NCBI RefSeq assembly: GCF_022179805.1
Contig: NZ_BPUO01000006.1
Coordinates: forward strand, 372,001-436,000
Direction of reading: 5' to 3'
Source of the DNA: Cupriavidus pauculus
GTDB taxonomy: Bacteria; Pseudomonadota; Gammaproteobacteria; Burkholderiales; Burkholderiaceae
DNA: 64,000 bases
Part shown: positions 1 through 9,338 of the stretch, one piece after another
How the letters are laid out: every line of letters begins with the position of its first letter
Numbering within the stretch: the first letter of the stretch is position 1
The notes under the pieces: generated by a model
The model's input: only the letters and a program-made list of their open reading frames with translations
Database searches by the model: none
What the model was told of the DNA's origin: nothing
Translations under genes and position numbers: made by a program

Positions 1-163
1 GTTCGTCAGCCACCGGCACCATGTCGGCAGCGGGGTCGACATCCACAAGCGCGGTGTCGGCGCCGTCATCGGTTTGCGATGCCACTCCAGCCTTTATTTC
101 CGGCTGCTTGGGACGGCGGGTCCTGCTGACATTTCCGGATGAGACAGTTTTCTGGCGTGGCAT
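1..163 (-). CDS. rpoS: RNA polymerase sigma factor RpoS, N-terminal fragment
   Basis: This is the 5' end of a leftward gene that runs off the window. The ATG is at 161-163 and 54 codons are visible, beginning MPRQKTVSSGNVSRTRRPK and continuing into an acidic, low-complexity stretch. No conserved sigma region lies in this piece, so the call rests on position: it starts 6 nt after the nlpD stop, and surE-pcm-nlpD-rpoS is the standard order in beta- and gammaproteobacteria. The basic then acidic N-terminus also fits RpoS of Ralstonia/Cupriavidus as I remember it. RpoS is the general-stress and stationary-phase sigma factor. In related bacteria its main promoter lies inside nlpD; I did not identify one here. 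Confidence 0.8.
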   Translation of the reverse strand, partial: MPRQKTVSSGNVSRTRRPKQPEIKAGVASQTDDGADTALVDVDPAADMVPVADE

Positions 164-169
164 GAAACC

Positions 170-1048
170 TCACTGTGGCGGTAGATACCGCATCGGATCG
201 ACCGGTTTTCCGTTCTTTCGAACCTCGAAGTGCAGCTTGACCCTGTCAGTATCACTGTTACCCATTTCGGCAATCTTCTGGCCCTTGCGAACCGTTGACT
301 GCTCTGCCACCAGCACCTTGTCGTTATGACCGTAGGCGGTGAGATACGTGTCGTTGTGTTTGATGATGACAAGATTCCCGTAGCCGCGCAAGGGGCCTAC
401 GTGAATCACCCTACCCTCGTCCGCGGCCAGCACGGGGTCGCCTTTCTTGCCGGCGATATCGATGCCCTTGTTGGCCTTGTCGTCAAATTTACCGATCAGT
501 TGTCCACTTGCCGGCCAGGCCAGGCGAATGTCGCCCGCCGGGGCCGACGCACCGGCCGACGGGGCTGCCGCCGCGGGGGTCGTGGCAACCGGTGCAGAGG
601 CCGCCGCAGGGGGCGAGGATGCGCTCATCGGCGTACCCACGGGGCGCGCCGCATCGATCGGCTGCGACTGCACGGTACCCGGCGCCACCGGCACGGTGGC
701 CACGCCCGGCGCGGCATTCACGTCGGCGCTGGGGGGCACCACGCGCAGCAGCTGGCCAACCTCGATCTGGTTCGCGTTGGCCATGTTGTTCCAGGTGGCC
801 ACGTCACGATACGACTGGCCATTTTCCAGTGCGATACGGTAAAGGGTATCGCCGCGCTTGACCCGATAGTATCCGGGAGGTGCCGGCTCGACAGATGCCG
901 GCGCCTGGGCCGTGCCGCCGGAAGTGCGGTCCACCACGGGGGCGGGCATCGGCGAATTGGCGCAGGCGGCCAGGACGGCCGCGCAGGCCAGGATACTCAG
1001 GTGTTGTCCGACTCGTGTGAAATTCTTCTGATTCACGATGTTGTGCAT
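170..1048 (-). CDS. nlpD: NlpD-type LysM/M23 lipoprotein, amidase activator
   Basis: This 292-residue envelope protein has a lipoprotein signal with lipobox VLAAC (Cys29), a LysM peptidoglycan-binding domain at about 60-106 (YRVKRGDTLYRIA), a Pro/Ala-rich linker, and a C-terminal M23/LytM domain at about 185-290. The M23 zinc ligands are degenerate. The first His is missing (the site reads NKGIDIAG) and the HxH motif reads KLHFEV, with only its second His. That matches NlpD/EnvC proteins, which activate periplasmic N-acetylmuramyl-L-alanine amidases for daughter-cell separation and are not hydrolases themselves. It starts 8 nt after the pcm stop and ends 6 nt before rpoS, so the genes are probably co-transcribed. 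Confidence 0.93.
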   Translation of the reverse strand: MHNIVNQKNFTRVGQHLSILACAAVLAACANSPMPAPVVDRTSGGTAQAPASVEPAPPGYYRVKRGDTLYRIALENGQSYRDVATWNNMANANQIEVGQLLRVVPPSADVNAAPGVATVPVAPGTVQSQPIDAARPVGTPMSASSPPAAASAPVATTPAAAAPSAGASAPAGDIRLAWPASGQLIGKFDDKANKGIDIAGKKGDPVLAADEGRVIHVGPLRGYGNLVIIKHNDTYLTAYGHNDKVLVAEQSTVRKGQKIAEMGNSDTDRVKLHFEVRKNGKPVDPMRYLPPQ

Positions 1049-1056
1049 AGTTCGAC

Positions 1057-1959
1057 TCAGATGGTGCCCGATTTTAAGGGCACAAAGAAAACGGCTTCAA
1101 GCGCGGTTCGGTGAAATCGATGCCGATTGAGGCGCTCGATCAGCAGCAGTTGCTGTGTAACCGTCTGACCAGGGGCTCCGTTGCCAGGTGTCACCACCGG
1201 CGCAATCAGACGGCCGCCAATCGCCAGTTGCTCCAGCAGGGCTTGCGGCACTTCCATGCCCGCCGCCGCGAGGATGATCGACGAGAAAGGCGCCGCCTGC
1301 GGCAGGCCAAGCATGCCATCGCCGTAATGCAGGCGGATATTCGGCACGCGCAGCGGGCGCAGGTTGGCCTTGGCTTGTTCGTGTAGCGGACGGATCCGCT
1401 CGATAGAGAACACTTCCTGCGCGCACAGGCTCAGCACGGCGGCCTGGTATCCGCAGCCGGTGCCGATTTCCAGCACGCGCTCCAGCGGCTGGTCGGGCGT
1501 CAGGCCCACGCGCAGCAATTCGATCATGCGCGACACCACCGACGGCTTGGAAATGGTCTGCTGATGCCCGATCGGCAGCGCGGCATCCTCATAGGCCTGC
1601 GACGCGAGCCCGGGCTCCATGAACAGGTGCCGGGGCACCGTGGCGATGGCGCCCAGCACCCGCTCGTCGCGAATGCCGCCGGCCCGCAGGCGCGCGGCCA
1701 GTGCCGTGCGCGCCCGGTCCGATGCCATGCCGCCACCGCCCGCCGTGGCCGCGAATGCACGCGCCTCGACTGCGCTGCCCGGCGCCGGGGGCGCGGCGGG
1801 CGGCGTGGCGGGCTTGCGGGGCTTCACGGTGGCAGGTGCCGGCGCGGCCGCGCGCTTGCCCACCGCGGCCATGCCGGCGGTGCGGGCGGGCGCGGGCTTG
1901 CGCTCGACTACCGCATCGAGCGGTAGCGGAAAGCGGGGGCGGCGCGGCGTGGAACTCAT
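1057..1959 (-). CDS. pcm: protein-L-isoaspartate O-methyltransferase
   Basis: This enzyme uses SAM to methylate isoaspartyl residues in damaged proteins and so starts their repair. The class I methyltransferase domain fills the C-terminal two thirds. Motif I is [13 protein letters not shown], preceded by the family signature [13 protein letters not shown]. The roughly 90-residue N-terminal extension is rich in Pro, Ala and Arg and is probably disordered; such extensions occur in Burkholderiaceae homologues. I chose the ATG at 1959 ([12 protein letters not shown], 300 residues). The frame stays open to 2025, but the extra residues look non-coding and would leave about 40 nt to surE. The gene lies between surE and nlpD in the usual stress-survival operon. 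Confidence 0.92.
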   Translation of the reverse strand: MSSTPRRPRFPLPLDAVVERKPAPARTAGMAAVGKRAAAPAPATVKPRKPATPPAAPPAPGSAVEARAFAATAGGGGMASDRARTALAARLRAGGIRDERVLGAIATVPRHLFMEPGLASQAYEDAALPIGHQQTISKPSVVSRMIELLRVGLTPDQPLERVLEIGTGCGYQAAVLSLCAQEVFSIERIRPLHEQAKANLRPLRVPNIRLHYGDGMLGLPQAAPFSSIILAAAGMEVPQALLEQLAIGGRLIAPVVTPGNGAPGQTVTQQLLLIERLNRHRFHRTALEAVFFVPLKSGTI

Positions 1960-2065
1960 TGCAAAAACAATGCAGGAACGAAAGGCAGGACGATCGCGTG
2001 GCCGCGCACGGCACTGGCGGGGCAACCGCGATGAAACGATTGAGGCGCGCGCTGCGATGACACGC

Positions 2066-2818
2066 TTACCCCAGCCACTGTTCGATCTGTTCGAGCTGGC
2101 CGCGATGGGTCAGGTCCAGCTGCAGCGGGGTCAGCGAGACGTAGCCATTGGCCGTGGCGTGGAAATCGGTGCCTTCGCTGGCATCGCGCGCATCGCCGGC
2201 CGGACCGATCCAGTAAATCGGATCGCCGCGCGGATTCGACTGCTGGATCACGGGCTGCGACGGATGACGCTTGCCCAGCCGCGTGGCGCGGTGTCCGCGG
2301 ATGTGTTCGTACGGCAGGTTCGGGATATTCACGTTCAGCAGGAACGGCTCGCGCGGCGGTTGCGCGATCACGCGCTCGACGACTTCACGCGCCACGCGCG
2401 CGGCCGCGTCCAGGTGTTCCCAGCCGTGGTGTACCTGCGAGAACGCAATCGACGGAATCCCGAACAGGTAGCCTTCGATGGCGGCGGCGACCGTGCCGGA
2501 ATACAGCACGTCCTCGCCCATGTTCTGGCCCTGGTTGATGCCCGACACCACCAGGTCCGGACGATCCTCAAGCAGGCCGGTCAGCGCCACGTGCACGCAG
2601 TCGGTCGGCGTGCCATTGATGTAGCGGAAACCCTTCTGCACCCCTTCCCTTGCCTCGTAGACCGACAGCGGACGCTGCAGCGTCAGCGAATTCGAGGCGC
2701 CGCTGTGGTTCTGTTCCGGGGCGATCACGGTCACGCGCGCCAAAGGCGCGAGCGCGGCGTGCAGGACGGCGAGCCCCGGCGCAAGATAGCCGTCATCGTT
2801 GGCGAGAAGGATATGCAT
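2066..2818 (-). CDS. surE: 5'/3'-nucleotidase SurE
   Basis: SurE is a metal-dependent nucleoside monophosphate phosphatase linked to stationary-phase survival. The ATG at 2818 gives 250 residues starting [15 protein letters not shown], where the DD pair at residues 8-9 is the metal-binding signature. A second family motif, [11 protein letters not shown], follows near residue 40, then [12 protein letters not shown] and VSGINQGQN. The frame is open upstream to 2896, but those residues lack family similarity and the family starts at this Met. It is the first gene of surE-pcm-nlpD-rpoS. Confidence 0.96.
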   Translation of the reverse strand: MHILLANDDGYLAPGLAVLHAALAPLARVTVIAPEQNHSGASNSLTLQRPLSVYEAREGVQKGFRYINGTPTDCVHVALTGLLEDRPDLVVSGINQGQNMGEDVLYSGTVAAAIEGYLFGIPSIAFSQVHHGWEHLDAAARVAREVVERVIAQPPREPFLLNVNIPNLPYEHIRGHRATRLGKRHPSQPVIQQSNPRGDPIYWIGPAGDARDASEGTDFHATANGYVSLTPLQLDLTHRGQLEQIEQWLG

Positions 2819-3045
2819 GGCCGCGATTGTACCTGAGCGAGGGGCCGTCGGAGCCACCGCGCATGCACCGGAAACGGGACGAATCCGCACGGACATGCGT
2901 CGCCCGAATAGGTGACATGCAACGATTTGCTCCCGCAGAACGATCGTGCTTTTCTTGCGCTACACTTGCCCGGCAATGTCCGCGGCCGCCCTGCCAATCC
3001 GCCGCGCATGACATCCGAAACACCACATTACATATGGGAGACAAG

Positions 3046-4020
3046 ATGAAAGCCGTACTGTGCAAAGCCTGGGGCCCGCCCGATTCCCTGTCGCTGGAAA
3101 CGCTGCCCGACCTGGTGCCGGGCGAAGGCGAAGTCGTCATCGACGTCAAGGCCGCCGGCGTGAACTTTCCCGACGTGCTCATCATCCAGAACAAATACCA
3201 GGCCAAGCCCGAGCTGCCGTTTTCGCCGGGTTCCGAACTGGCCGGCGTGGTCAATGCCGTGGGCGCCGGTGTTACACACGTGAAACCGGGTGACAAGGTC
3301 ATCGCCTATCTGGGCAACGGCGCGTTCGCCACGCAGGCCAAGGCACCGGCCAAGTCGGTGGTGCCGATGCCGCCGGACATCGACTTCGACGTGGCCGCCG
3401 CATTCACGCTGACGTATGGCACCTCGCACCACGCCGTGGTGGACCGGGGCGAGCTCAAGGCCGGCCAGACCATGCTGGTGCTGGGCGCCGCCGGTGGCGT
3501 GGGCCTGGCGGCCATCGAGATCGGCAAGGCGATTGGCGCGCGCGTGATCGCCGCCGCTTCGACCGACGAAAAGCTCGCGGTGTGCAAGGAACACGGCGCC
3601 GACGCGGTCATCAACTACACCACCGAAGACCTGCGCGAGCGCATCAAGGCGCTGACCGACGGCAAGGGCCCGGACGTCATCTATGACCCCGTGGGCGGCG
3701 TCTATGCCGAACCGGCTTTCCGCTCGATCGCCTGGCGCGGCCGTTATCTGGTGGTGGGTTTCGCCAATGGCGAAATTCCGAAGATCCCGCTGAATCTGGC
3801 GCTGCTCAAGGGTGCGTCGCTGGTGGGCGTGTTCTGGGGCGATTTCGCACGCCGCGAGCCCAAGGCCAATCAGGCCAACATGGCGCAGATGCTCGGCTGG
3901 ATGAAGGAAGGCAAGATCCGCCCGCATATCTCGGAACGCTACCCGCTGGAGCAGGCAGCGCAGGCGCTCAAGGATATGGAAGCCCGCAAGGTCACGGGGA
4001 AGATCGTGATCACGCCGTAA
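3046..4020 (+). CDS. NADPH:quinone oxidoreductase-type MDR dehydrogenase
   Basis: This 324-residue protein belongs to the zinc-free quinone oxidoreductase branch of the medium-chain dehydrogenase/reductases. The N-terminal GroES-like fold (about 1-120) is followed by a Rossmann domain with the nucleotide motif LGAAGGVGLAAIEIGKA at about 145-161. The catalytic and structural zinc cysteines of alcohol dehydrogenases are absent. The start is the ATG at 3046, preceded by GGGAGACAAG; the frame is open upstream without family similarity. It is transcribed away from surE and alone. The substrate is not evident; a quinone or an alpha,beta-unsaturated carbonyl is typical of the family. Confidence 0.9.
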   Translation: MKAVLCKAWGPPDSLSLETLPDLVPGEGEVVIDVKAAGVNFPDVLIIQNKYQAKPELPFSPGSELAGVVNAVGAGVTHVKPGDKVIAYLGNGAFATQAKAPAKSVVPMPPDIDFDVAAAFTLTYGTSHHAVVDRGELKAGQTMLVLGAAGGVGLAAIEIGKAIGARVIAAASTDEKLAVCKEHGADAVINYTTEDLRERIKALTDGKGPDVIYDPVGGVYAEPAFRSIAWRGRYLVVGFANGEIPKIPLNLALLKGASLVGVFWGDFARREPKANQANMAQMLGWMKEGKIRPHISERYPLEQAAQALKDMEARKVTGKIVITP

Positions 4021-4055
4021 GGCGGGGGGTTTTTTTGGTTTTTGTTTTTGGTTTT

Positions 4056-4182
4056 CTCCCCTCTCCCGCACGGCGGGAGAGGGGCGGGGGTGAGGGTCAG
4101 CGGTTCAAATCTAGACTGATCGTAGTTTGAACCGCCAGGCCCTCACCCCCAACCCCTCTCCCACTGCGTGGGAGAGGGGAGC
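4056..4182. repeat. paired inverted GC-rich repeat, unit A
   Basis: The left arm is a hairpin (CTCCCCTCTCCC, short loop, GGGAGAGGGG) followed by GGGGGTGAGGG. The right arm is the same sequence in reverse orientation, CCCTCACCCCC then the hairpin. Between them is a core with inverted ends GCGGTTCAAA and TTTGAACCGC. The element separates the converging 3' ends of the dehydrogenase and the ABC permease. Homologous units lie at 8219, 17455 and 36434. This is a REP/BIME-like intergenic element that could also act as a bidirectional terminator or mRNA stabiliser; that role is inferred. Confidence 0.85.
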
Positions 4183-4206
4183 AAAAACAGCGTGGAGGCG
4201 GGAGGC

Positions 4207-4998
4207 TTACAGCTTCTCCGTTTCCCCCAGCTTCGGCTGCCACTTCATCAGCCGCTTTTCTCCCACCGTCACCATCCAGTCGAGCACCAGCGCAAAGGCC
4301 GTCAGCACGACGATGCCGGCGAACACGGTGTTGATGTCGAACGTGCCCTCGGCCTGCAGGATCAGGTAGCCGACACCGCGCGCCGAGCCCAGGTATTCAC
4401 CCACCACCGCGCCCACGAACGCCAGGCCCACCGACGTATGCAACGACGAGAACACCCAGCTCGTGGCGCTGGGCAGGTACACGTGGCGCAGCAACTGCTG
4501 ACGGTTGGCGCCCAGCATGCGCGCGTTGGCCAGCACCACCGGGCTCACTTCCTTCACGCCCTGGTAGACGTTGAAGAACACGATGAAGAACACCAGCGTC
4601 ACGGCCAGCGCCACCTTCGACCAGATACCCAGGCCGAACCAGACCGCGAAGATCGGGGCCAGGATCACGCGCGGCATCGAGTTGGCGGCCTTGACGTAGG
4701 GGTCGAGCACGGCCGACGTGAACGGGCTCAGGGCCAGCCACAGCCCCACGCCCAGCCCGGCCACGGTACCGATGCCGAAGGCCAGCACGGTTTCCAGCAG
4801 GGTCACGCCCAGGTGGATGTAGATGTCGCGCTCGACGACGAACCAGTTCCAGATGCGCTGGGCCACCATCAGCGGCTCACCGAAGAAGAACGCCACCTGC
4901 TCGGAGCGCGTGGCCAGGTGCCACGTCACCAGAATCACCACCAGGAGCAGCAGCTGCCAGACGCGCAGCATGCCGCGGGAATCAGCACGAAAAGCCAT
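4207..4998 (-). CDS. ABC transporter permease, nitrate/taurine (NitT/TauT) type
   Basis: This 263-residue inner-membrane protein has about six hydrophobic segments and the permease ATPase-contact (EAA) loop near ANARMLGANRQQLLRHVYLP, about residues 160-180. That pattern is of the SsuC/TauC/NrtB family. It is the last gene of a leftward three-gene cluster and starts 27 nt after the ATPase gene. It should form the channel of an importer with the ATPase at 5026-5838 and the binding protein at 5923-6966. The imported compound cannot be read from sequence: sulfonates, nitrate, cyanate, pyrimidine precursors and aromatic acids all use this family. Confidence 0.92.
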   Translation of the reverse strand: MAFRADSRGMLRVWQLLLLVVILVTWHLATRSEQVAFFFGEPLMVAQRIWNWFVVERDIYIHLGVTLLETVLAFGIGTVAGLGVGLWLALSPFTSAVLDPYVKAANSMPRVILAPIFAVWFGLGIWSKVALAVTLVFFIVFFNVYQGVKEVSPVVLANARMLGANRQQLLRHVYLPSATSWVFSSLHTSVGLAFVGAVVGEYLGSARGVGYLILQAEGTFDINTVFAGIVVLTAFALVLDWMVTVGEKRLMKWQPKLGETEKL

Positions 4999-5025
4999 GA
5001 TCTTGTTGTTGTCCGTTCCAGTAAC

Positions 5026-5838
5026 TCAGGCGACCTTGCGCTGCTGCGCATAGCCCTTCAGCACTTCCTCGCGCAGCACGTCCCAGATGGCCGCGTGCAG
5101 CTCGACAAAGCGGGGATGGTTGCGGATTTCGGCCACGTCGCGCGGGCGCGGCAGGTCGATCGCAAATTCGCCGATGGGATGGGTGCCCGGGCCGGCCGAC
5201 AGCACCATCACCCGGTCGCTCATGGCAATCGCCTCGTCCAGGTCGTGCGTGATGAACAGCACGGCCTTGCGCTTGGCGGCCCACAGGTCCAGCACCTCGT
5301 TTTCCATCAGCTGGCGCGTCTGGATGTCCAGCGCCGAGAACGGCTCGTCCATCAGGATGATGTCCGGGTCCATCACCAGCGTCTGCGCCAGGCTCACGCG
5401 CTTGCGCATGCCGCCCGACAACTGGTGCGGATAGCGGTCGCCAAACCCGCCCAGGCCCACGCGGCGCAGCCATTCCTCGCCCTGCGCCACGGCATCGGCG
5501 CGCGGCACGCCACGGAATTCCAGGCCGGCGATCACGTTGTCCAGCGCGCTGCGCCACGGCATCAGCGCCTCGGCCTGGAACATGTAGCCGGCGCGCGCGT
5601 TGATGCCCTTGAGCGGTTCGCCAAAGACGCGCACATCGCCGGTGGACGGTTCGAGCAGGCCGGCCGCTACGTTCAGCAGCGTCGACTTGCCGCAACCGGT
5701 AGGACCCACCACCGACAGGAATTCGCCGGGCTGGATGGACATCGTGACATCGCGCACGGCGGTGTATCGCTGCGCGCGGTCTTCGCGCGAGACGAAGGTG
5801 CAGGTCACGTTTTCAAGGGATAGTGCAGGCGTGCTCAT
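5026..5838 (-). CDS. ABC transporter ATP-binding protein, nitrate/taurine type
   Basis: This 270-residue cytoplasmic ATPase powers the importer formed with the adjacent permease. Visible motifs are Walker A GPTGCGKST (about residues 45-53), the Q-loop region MFQAEALMPW, signature LSGGMRKR, Walker B ILMDEPFSALD and the switch histidine in LFITHDLDEA. The signature and the D-loop FSALD are typical of SsuB/TauB/NrtD proteins. It is the middle gene of the cluster, 84 nt after the binding-protein stop and 27 nt before the permease. Confidence 0.94.
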   Translation of the reverse strand: MSTPALSLENVTCTFVSREDRAQRYTAVRDVTMSIQPGEFLSVVGPTGCGKSTLLNVAAGLLEPSTGDVRVFGEPLKGINARAGYMFQAEALMPWRSALDNVIAGLEFRGVPRADAVAQGEEWLRRVGLGGFGDRYPHQLSGGMRKRVSLAQTLVMDPDIILMDEPFSALDIQTRQLMENEVLDLWAAKRKAVLFITHDLDEAIAMSDRVMVLSAGPGTHPIGEFAIDLPRPRDVAEIRNHPRFVELHAAIWDVLREEVLKGYAQQRKVA

Positions 5839-5922
5839 GACGGCATGACTCTGAGAAACGTTTCGCCCGCCGGGCAGTCAAGCGCGGCGGGCGACGGGAA
5901 AACGTCCCGGGGGACGCAACAC

Positions 5923-6966
5923 TTACTTGTACTTGGCGTTAGCCTTCTGCACGAACGTGTTCGTGAAGGTGTTCTCCAGCTTGATCGTCTTGCCCTTCAG
6001 GTCCGGATCGAACTGCTGCAGCGTGTTCAGCGCCGTCTTCGGGCCGTCGGCCGGCATCGTGCCGTCCGGCGAGATGGCTTCCTTCACCTTGTCCCACGCC
6101 GACAGGTACAGCGCGCGGTCACCCAGCAGGTAGCTTTCCGGCACGGTCTTGACGATGTCCGACGGGCCGGCCTTCTGCAGCCACTTCAGCGCGCGCACCA
6201 TGGCGTTGGTCAGCGCCTGCGTGGTGTTGGGGTTCTGCTCGATGAACTTGGTCGACGCGTACAGGCAGCCCGACGGCATGTTGCCGCCGAACACCGACTG
6301 AGTTTCCTTGATCGTGCGGGTGTCCGACGCGATCTTGACCTCGTTCTTCTGCGTCAGCATCGAGATCACCGGATCCAGGTTGGCCATGGCATCGATCTGG
6401 CCCGAACGCATGGCCGCCACGGCGCCGGCGCTGGCGCCCACGCCGATGAACGACACGTCCGACGGCTTCAGGCCGGCCTTGGCCAGCACGAAGTTGGCCA
6501 TCATGTTGGTGGAAGAACCCGGCGCGGTCACGCCAATCTTCTTGCCCTTCAGGTCGGTAATCGACTGGAAGTTGGGCATGGTCTTGTTCGACGTCACCAG
6601 CACGATCTGCGGCGCCCGGCCCTGCAGCACGAATTCCTGGTAGTGCTGGCCCTTGGACTGCAGGTTGATCGTGTGTTCGTAGGCGCCGGACACCACGTCG
6701 GCGCTACCGCCCACCACAGCCTGCAGCGCCTTGGCGCCACCGGCGAAGTCGACGATCTCCACATCGAGACCTTCTTCCTTGAAGTAGCCCAGGCGCTCGG
6801 CAATCGTCAGCGGCAGGTAATAGAACAGGTTCTTGCCGCCCACGGCGATGGTCACCTTGGTCTTCTCGGGCTTGCCCTGCGCGAATGCGCTGCCGAACGT
6901 GAACCAGCCGGCCAGGAACAGCGCCAGAGCGATCAGCAACTGCTTCCAGAAAGGTTTGTTGTACAT
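5923..6966 (-). CDS. ABC transporter substrate-binding protein, NitT/TauT (SsuA/THI5-like)
   Basis: This is the periplasmic receptor of the importer, 347 residues from the ATG at 6966. That ATG is preceded by GGCAGGAGACCTCT, a strong ribosome-binding site, which settles the start although the frame is open to 7041. An N-terminal signal (MYNKPFWKQLLIALALFLAG, cleavage after about residue 29, SAFAQ) precedes the NMT1/THI5-like fold. Family features include YLPLTIAERLGYFKEEGLDV and GAYEHTINLQ. It is the first gene of the leftward cluster. The ligand is unknown. Confidence 0.92.
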   Translation of the reverse strand: MYNKPFWKQLLIALALFLAGWFTFGSAFAQGKPEKTKVTIAVGGKNLFYYLPLTIAERLGYFKEEGLDVEIVDFAGGAKALQAVVGGSADVVSGAYEHTINLQSKGQHYQEFVLQGRAPQIVLVTSNKTMPNFQSITDLKGKKIGVTAPGSSTNMMANFVLAKAGLKPSDVSFIGVGASAGAVAAMRSGQIDAMANLDPVISMLTQKNEVKIASDTRTIKETQSVFGGNMPSGCLYASTKFIEQNPNTTQALTNAMVRALKWLQKAGPSDIVKTVPESYLLGDRALYLSAWDKVKEAISPDGTMPADGPKTALNTLQQFDPDLKGKTIKLENTFTNTFVQKANAKYK

Positions 6967-7169
6967 AGAGGTCTCCTGCCTTCTACTTCCGTTTGAACAT
7001 GGGACGCGACGTGCCGACGCAAGAAAGCCGGGACGCCGCAAAGCGGCTCCCGGCGATGCTACCCGACGCCGTTGGCGTGCGCATCGGGATCAACACCTAA
7101 TGTCGGCACAATAAGATAAGGTCCGCGTGGCCGCCATGCTAGCGGCCCGCCCTTTCAATCGGCTTGCCC

Positions 7170-8150
7170 TTATTCGGCGTGGATGTTCGCAGACTTGATC
7201 ACCTTGGCCCAGCGCTGCAGTTCGGCCTTCTGGTACTGGTCAAGCTGCTGCGGGTTCATGTACTTGGCTTCGGCGCCCAGTTCCTCTGCCTTCTTGCGGA
7301 AGGCGTCGGTCTTCATGATCTTCTCGATCTCGGTGGTGAGCTTGTCCACCACGGCCTTGGGCGTGCCGGCCGGTGCGTACATGGCGAACCACGACGAGAC
7401 GTCCAGGTCGGGGTAGCCAGCCTCCGGCGCCGACGGCACGTCCTTGAGGCTTTCCAGGCGCGACTTGCTGGTTACCACCAGCGGACGCAGCTTGCCGGCG
7501 GCGATATGGCCCATCAGCGGCGGCGGCGTGGTGATCGTCATGTCGACGTTGCCACCCAGCAGGTCGGTCATGGCCGGGCCGGTGCCCTTGTACGGCACGT
7601 GGGTGATCTGGATGCCGGCCATCTGGTTCAGCAGTTCGGTGGACACGTGCTGCAGCGACCCATTGCCCGACGACGCATAGTTCAGCTTGTTCGGATTGGC
7701 CTTGGCATAGGCCACCAGTTCCTTGAGCGACTTCACCGGCAGGGTCGGACGCACCACCAGCACCTGCGGCGCCGACAGCAGGTTGGCCACGGGCATGAAG
7801 TCCTTGACCGGATCCCACGACGTCTTGGTCAGCAGCGGCGTGATCACGTGATAGCCCGAGTACTGCACCAGCAGCGTGTAGCCGTCAGGCTTGGCGCGCT
7901 GCACGGCCTGCGCGGCGATGGTGCCGTTACCGCCGGGCTTGTTGTCCACCACCACCGACTGGCCCAGCGCCTTCGACAGCGGCTCCGAGATCAGGCGTGC
8001 GGCCAGGTCGGTCGTGCCGCCCGCCGCGGCCGACACCACGAGCATCACCGGACGATTGGGATAGCTGCCATCCTGGGCTTGCGCCACGGTGGTCATCGAC
8101 AGGCCGGCAACGGCCAGCAGCGCCGCGGCGCCGTACAGATTGCGTTTCAT
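7170..8150 (-). CDS. TctC/Bug-family periplasmic binding protein
   Basis: This 326-residue protein has a signal peptide cleaved near residue 25 (TVAQAQ) and the full Bug fold, with the signatures YPNRPVMLVV, GGTTDLAARLI and PGGNGTIAAQAV. Bug proteins bind carboxylic acids such as citrate, glutamate and aromatic acids, and are greatly expanded in Bordetella and Cupriavidus. No TctA/TctB membrane subunits are nearby, as is usual for orphan Bug genes. It lies downstream, on the same strand, of the HMG-CoA-lyase-type and CoA-transferase genes, across a 219-bp gap that holds repeat unit B. It may capture the acid that those enzymes process (inference). Confidence 0.92.
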   Translation of the reverse strand: MKRNLYGAAALLAVAGLSMTTVAQAQDGSYPNRPVMLVVSAAAGGTTDLAARLISEPLSKALGQSVVVDNKPGGNGTIAAQAVQRAKPDGYTLLVQYSGYHVITPLLTKTSWDPVKDFMPVANLLSAPQVLVVRPTLPVKSLKELVAYAKANPNKLNYASSGNGSLQHVSTELLNQMAGIQITHVPYKGTGPAMTDLLGGNVDMTITTPPPLMGHIAAGKLRPLVVTSKSRLESLKDVPSAPEAGYPDLDVSSWFAMYAPAGTPKAVVDKLTTEIEKIMKTDAFRKKAEELGAEAKYMNPQQLDQYQKAELQRWAKVIKSANIHAE

Positions 8151-8218
8151 GTTTTGTCTCCGTATGTCTTATTGGGGGACTCGAAAATCCGTTTGATCCT
8201 GCAAATCCTGTTGACCAG

Positions 8219-8347
8219 CTCCCCTCTCCCACAAAGTGGGAGAGGGGTTGGGGGTGAGGGCCGGCGGATCTGCTTGCCGACTTGTCGCGATGTGCAGCGC
8301 TGGGCCCGCACCCCCCGGCCCCCACCCGCCACGCGGGAGAGGGGAGC
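8219..8347. repeat. paired inverted GC-rich repeat, unit B
   Basis: This is a second copy of the ~125-bp element. The left hairpin is CTCCCCTCTCCC-ACAAAGT-GGGAGAGGGG with the TTGGGGGTGAGGG tail. The core reads GCGGATCTGCTTGCCGACTT onward. The right arm is more decayed (CCCGCACCCCCC, then CCGCCACGCGGGAGAGGGG). It sits between the lyase stop and the tctC start, which are on the same strand, so it splits the cluster. Confidence 0.82.
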
Positions 8348-8369
8348 AAACCAAAACTGAAGAACCTAG

Positions 8370-9338
8370 TTACGCCGCCGCGAAAAACTCCGCCATCCAC
8401 GCCGGCGGCTGATGGGTACGCAAACGCGGGCCGGCGCGCAGCAGCTGGCTGGGCACATCGCGCTGCACCAGTTCGGCAACGCCGCCCACCACATTCAGCA
8501 GCGCATCCAGGTCCACGCCCGTATCCACGCCCATCGCCGCGAACATGTGCACCAGTTCCTCGGTGCTGACATTGCCGCTGGCGCCCGGTGCGTACGGGCA
8601 GCCGCCCAGGCCGCCGGCCGCCGCGTCAAAGCGCGTGACGCCGGTCTGCCAGGCCGCGATGGCATTGGCCAGGCCCATGCCACGCGTGTTGTGCAGGTGA
8701 ATGGTCAAACCGGTGTCCGGCAGCGCGCGCTGGAACGTCTCGCACAGCGCCGCCACCTGGTTCGGATACGCCATGCCCGTCGTGTCGCACAGCGTGATAC
8801 CCGCCGCGCCGGCATCGGCGAACGTGCGCGCCAGCGCCATCACGTCGGCTTCGCTGACCTCGCCCTCGAACGGGCAGCCGAACACGGTCGACAGCGAAAT
8901 ATTCACCGGCACGCCCGCCTTGCCTGCCTCGGCGATCATCGCCAGAAGCTGGGCCTTCGACTGGTCGCGCGTCATGCGCAGGTTGGCGCGGTTGTGCGTC
9001 TCGCTGGACGACATCACCAGGTTCACCTCGTCCGGATGGCACGACAGCGCACGCTCCAGCCCGCGCAGGTTCGGCACCAGCACCGTGTAGCGCACGCCGG
9101 GCACACGCTCGACCTGGTGCATCACGGCCTCGGCATCGGCCAGCGCGGGAATGGCCCGGGCCGACGTGAACGACGTAGCTTCGATCCGCGCAAACCCGCA
9201 ATGGGCCAGCGCATTCACAAACGCGACCTTGCCCTCGGTAGGCACCACGTGCGCTTCGATCTGCAACCCGTCGCGCGGCGCCACTTCATTGATCTCGATG
9301 CTTGCCGGGCCGGCAAGGCGGTAGTTTTGGGCACTCAT
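8370..9338 (-). CDS. HMG-CoA lyase family enzyme
   Basis: The protein is a 322-residue TIM-barrel lyase of the DRE-metallolyase family. It has the N-terminal motif NEVAPRDGLQ (Arg22, Asp23), metal-binding HLHN (His214, His216) and the active-site loop GGLGGCPYAPGASGN with catalytic Cys247. All match true 3-hydroxy-3-methylglutaryl-CoA lyases, which cleave HMG-CoA to acetyl-CoA and acetoacetate. Because it overlaps a CaiB-type CoA transferase by 4 nt, the substrate may be another branched 3-hydroxyacyl-CoA. In leucine degradation the gene normally sits with liu/mcc genes, which are absent here. Confidence 0.88.
   Translation of the reverse strand: MSAQNYRLAGPASIEINEVAPRDGLQIEAHVVPTEGKVAFVNALAHCGFARIEATSFTSARAIPALADAEAVMHQVERVPGVRYTVLVPNLRGLERALSCHPDEVNLVMSSSETHNRANLRMTRDQSKAQLLAMIAEAGKAGVPVNISLSTVFGCPFEGEVSEADVMALARTFADAGAAGITLCDTTGMAYPNQVAALCETFQRALPDTGLTIHLHNTRGMGLANAIAAWQTGVTRFDAAAGGLGGCPYAPGASGNVSTEELVHMFAAMGVDTGVDLDALLNVVGGVAELVQRDVPSQLLRAGPRLRTHQPPAWMAEFFAAA

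Noticed and set aside
4168..5823. 551-residue open frame antisense to the ABC permease and ATPase genes
   Set aside because: It is His/Gln/Arg-rich with no domain and lies opposite two well-supported genes. It is a third-position GC shadow.
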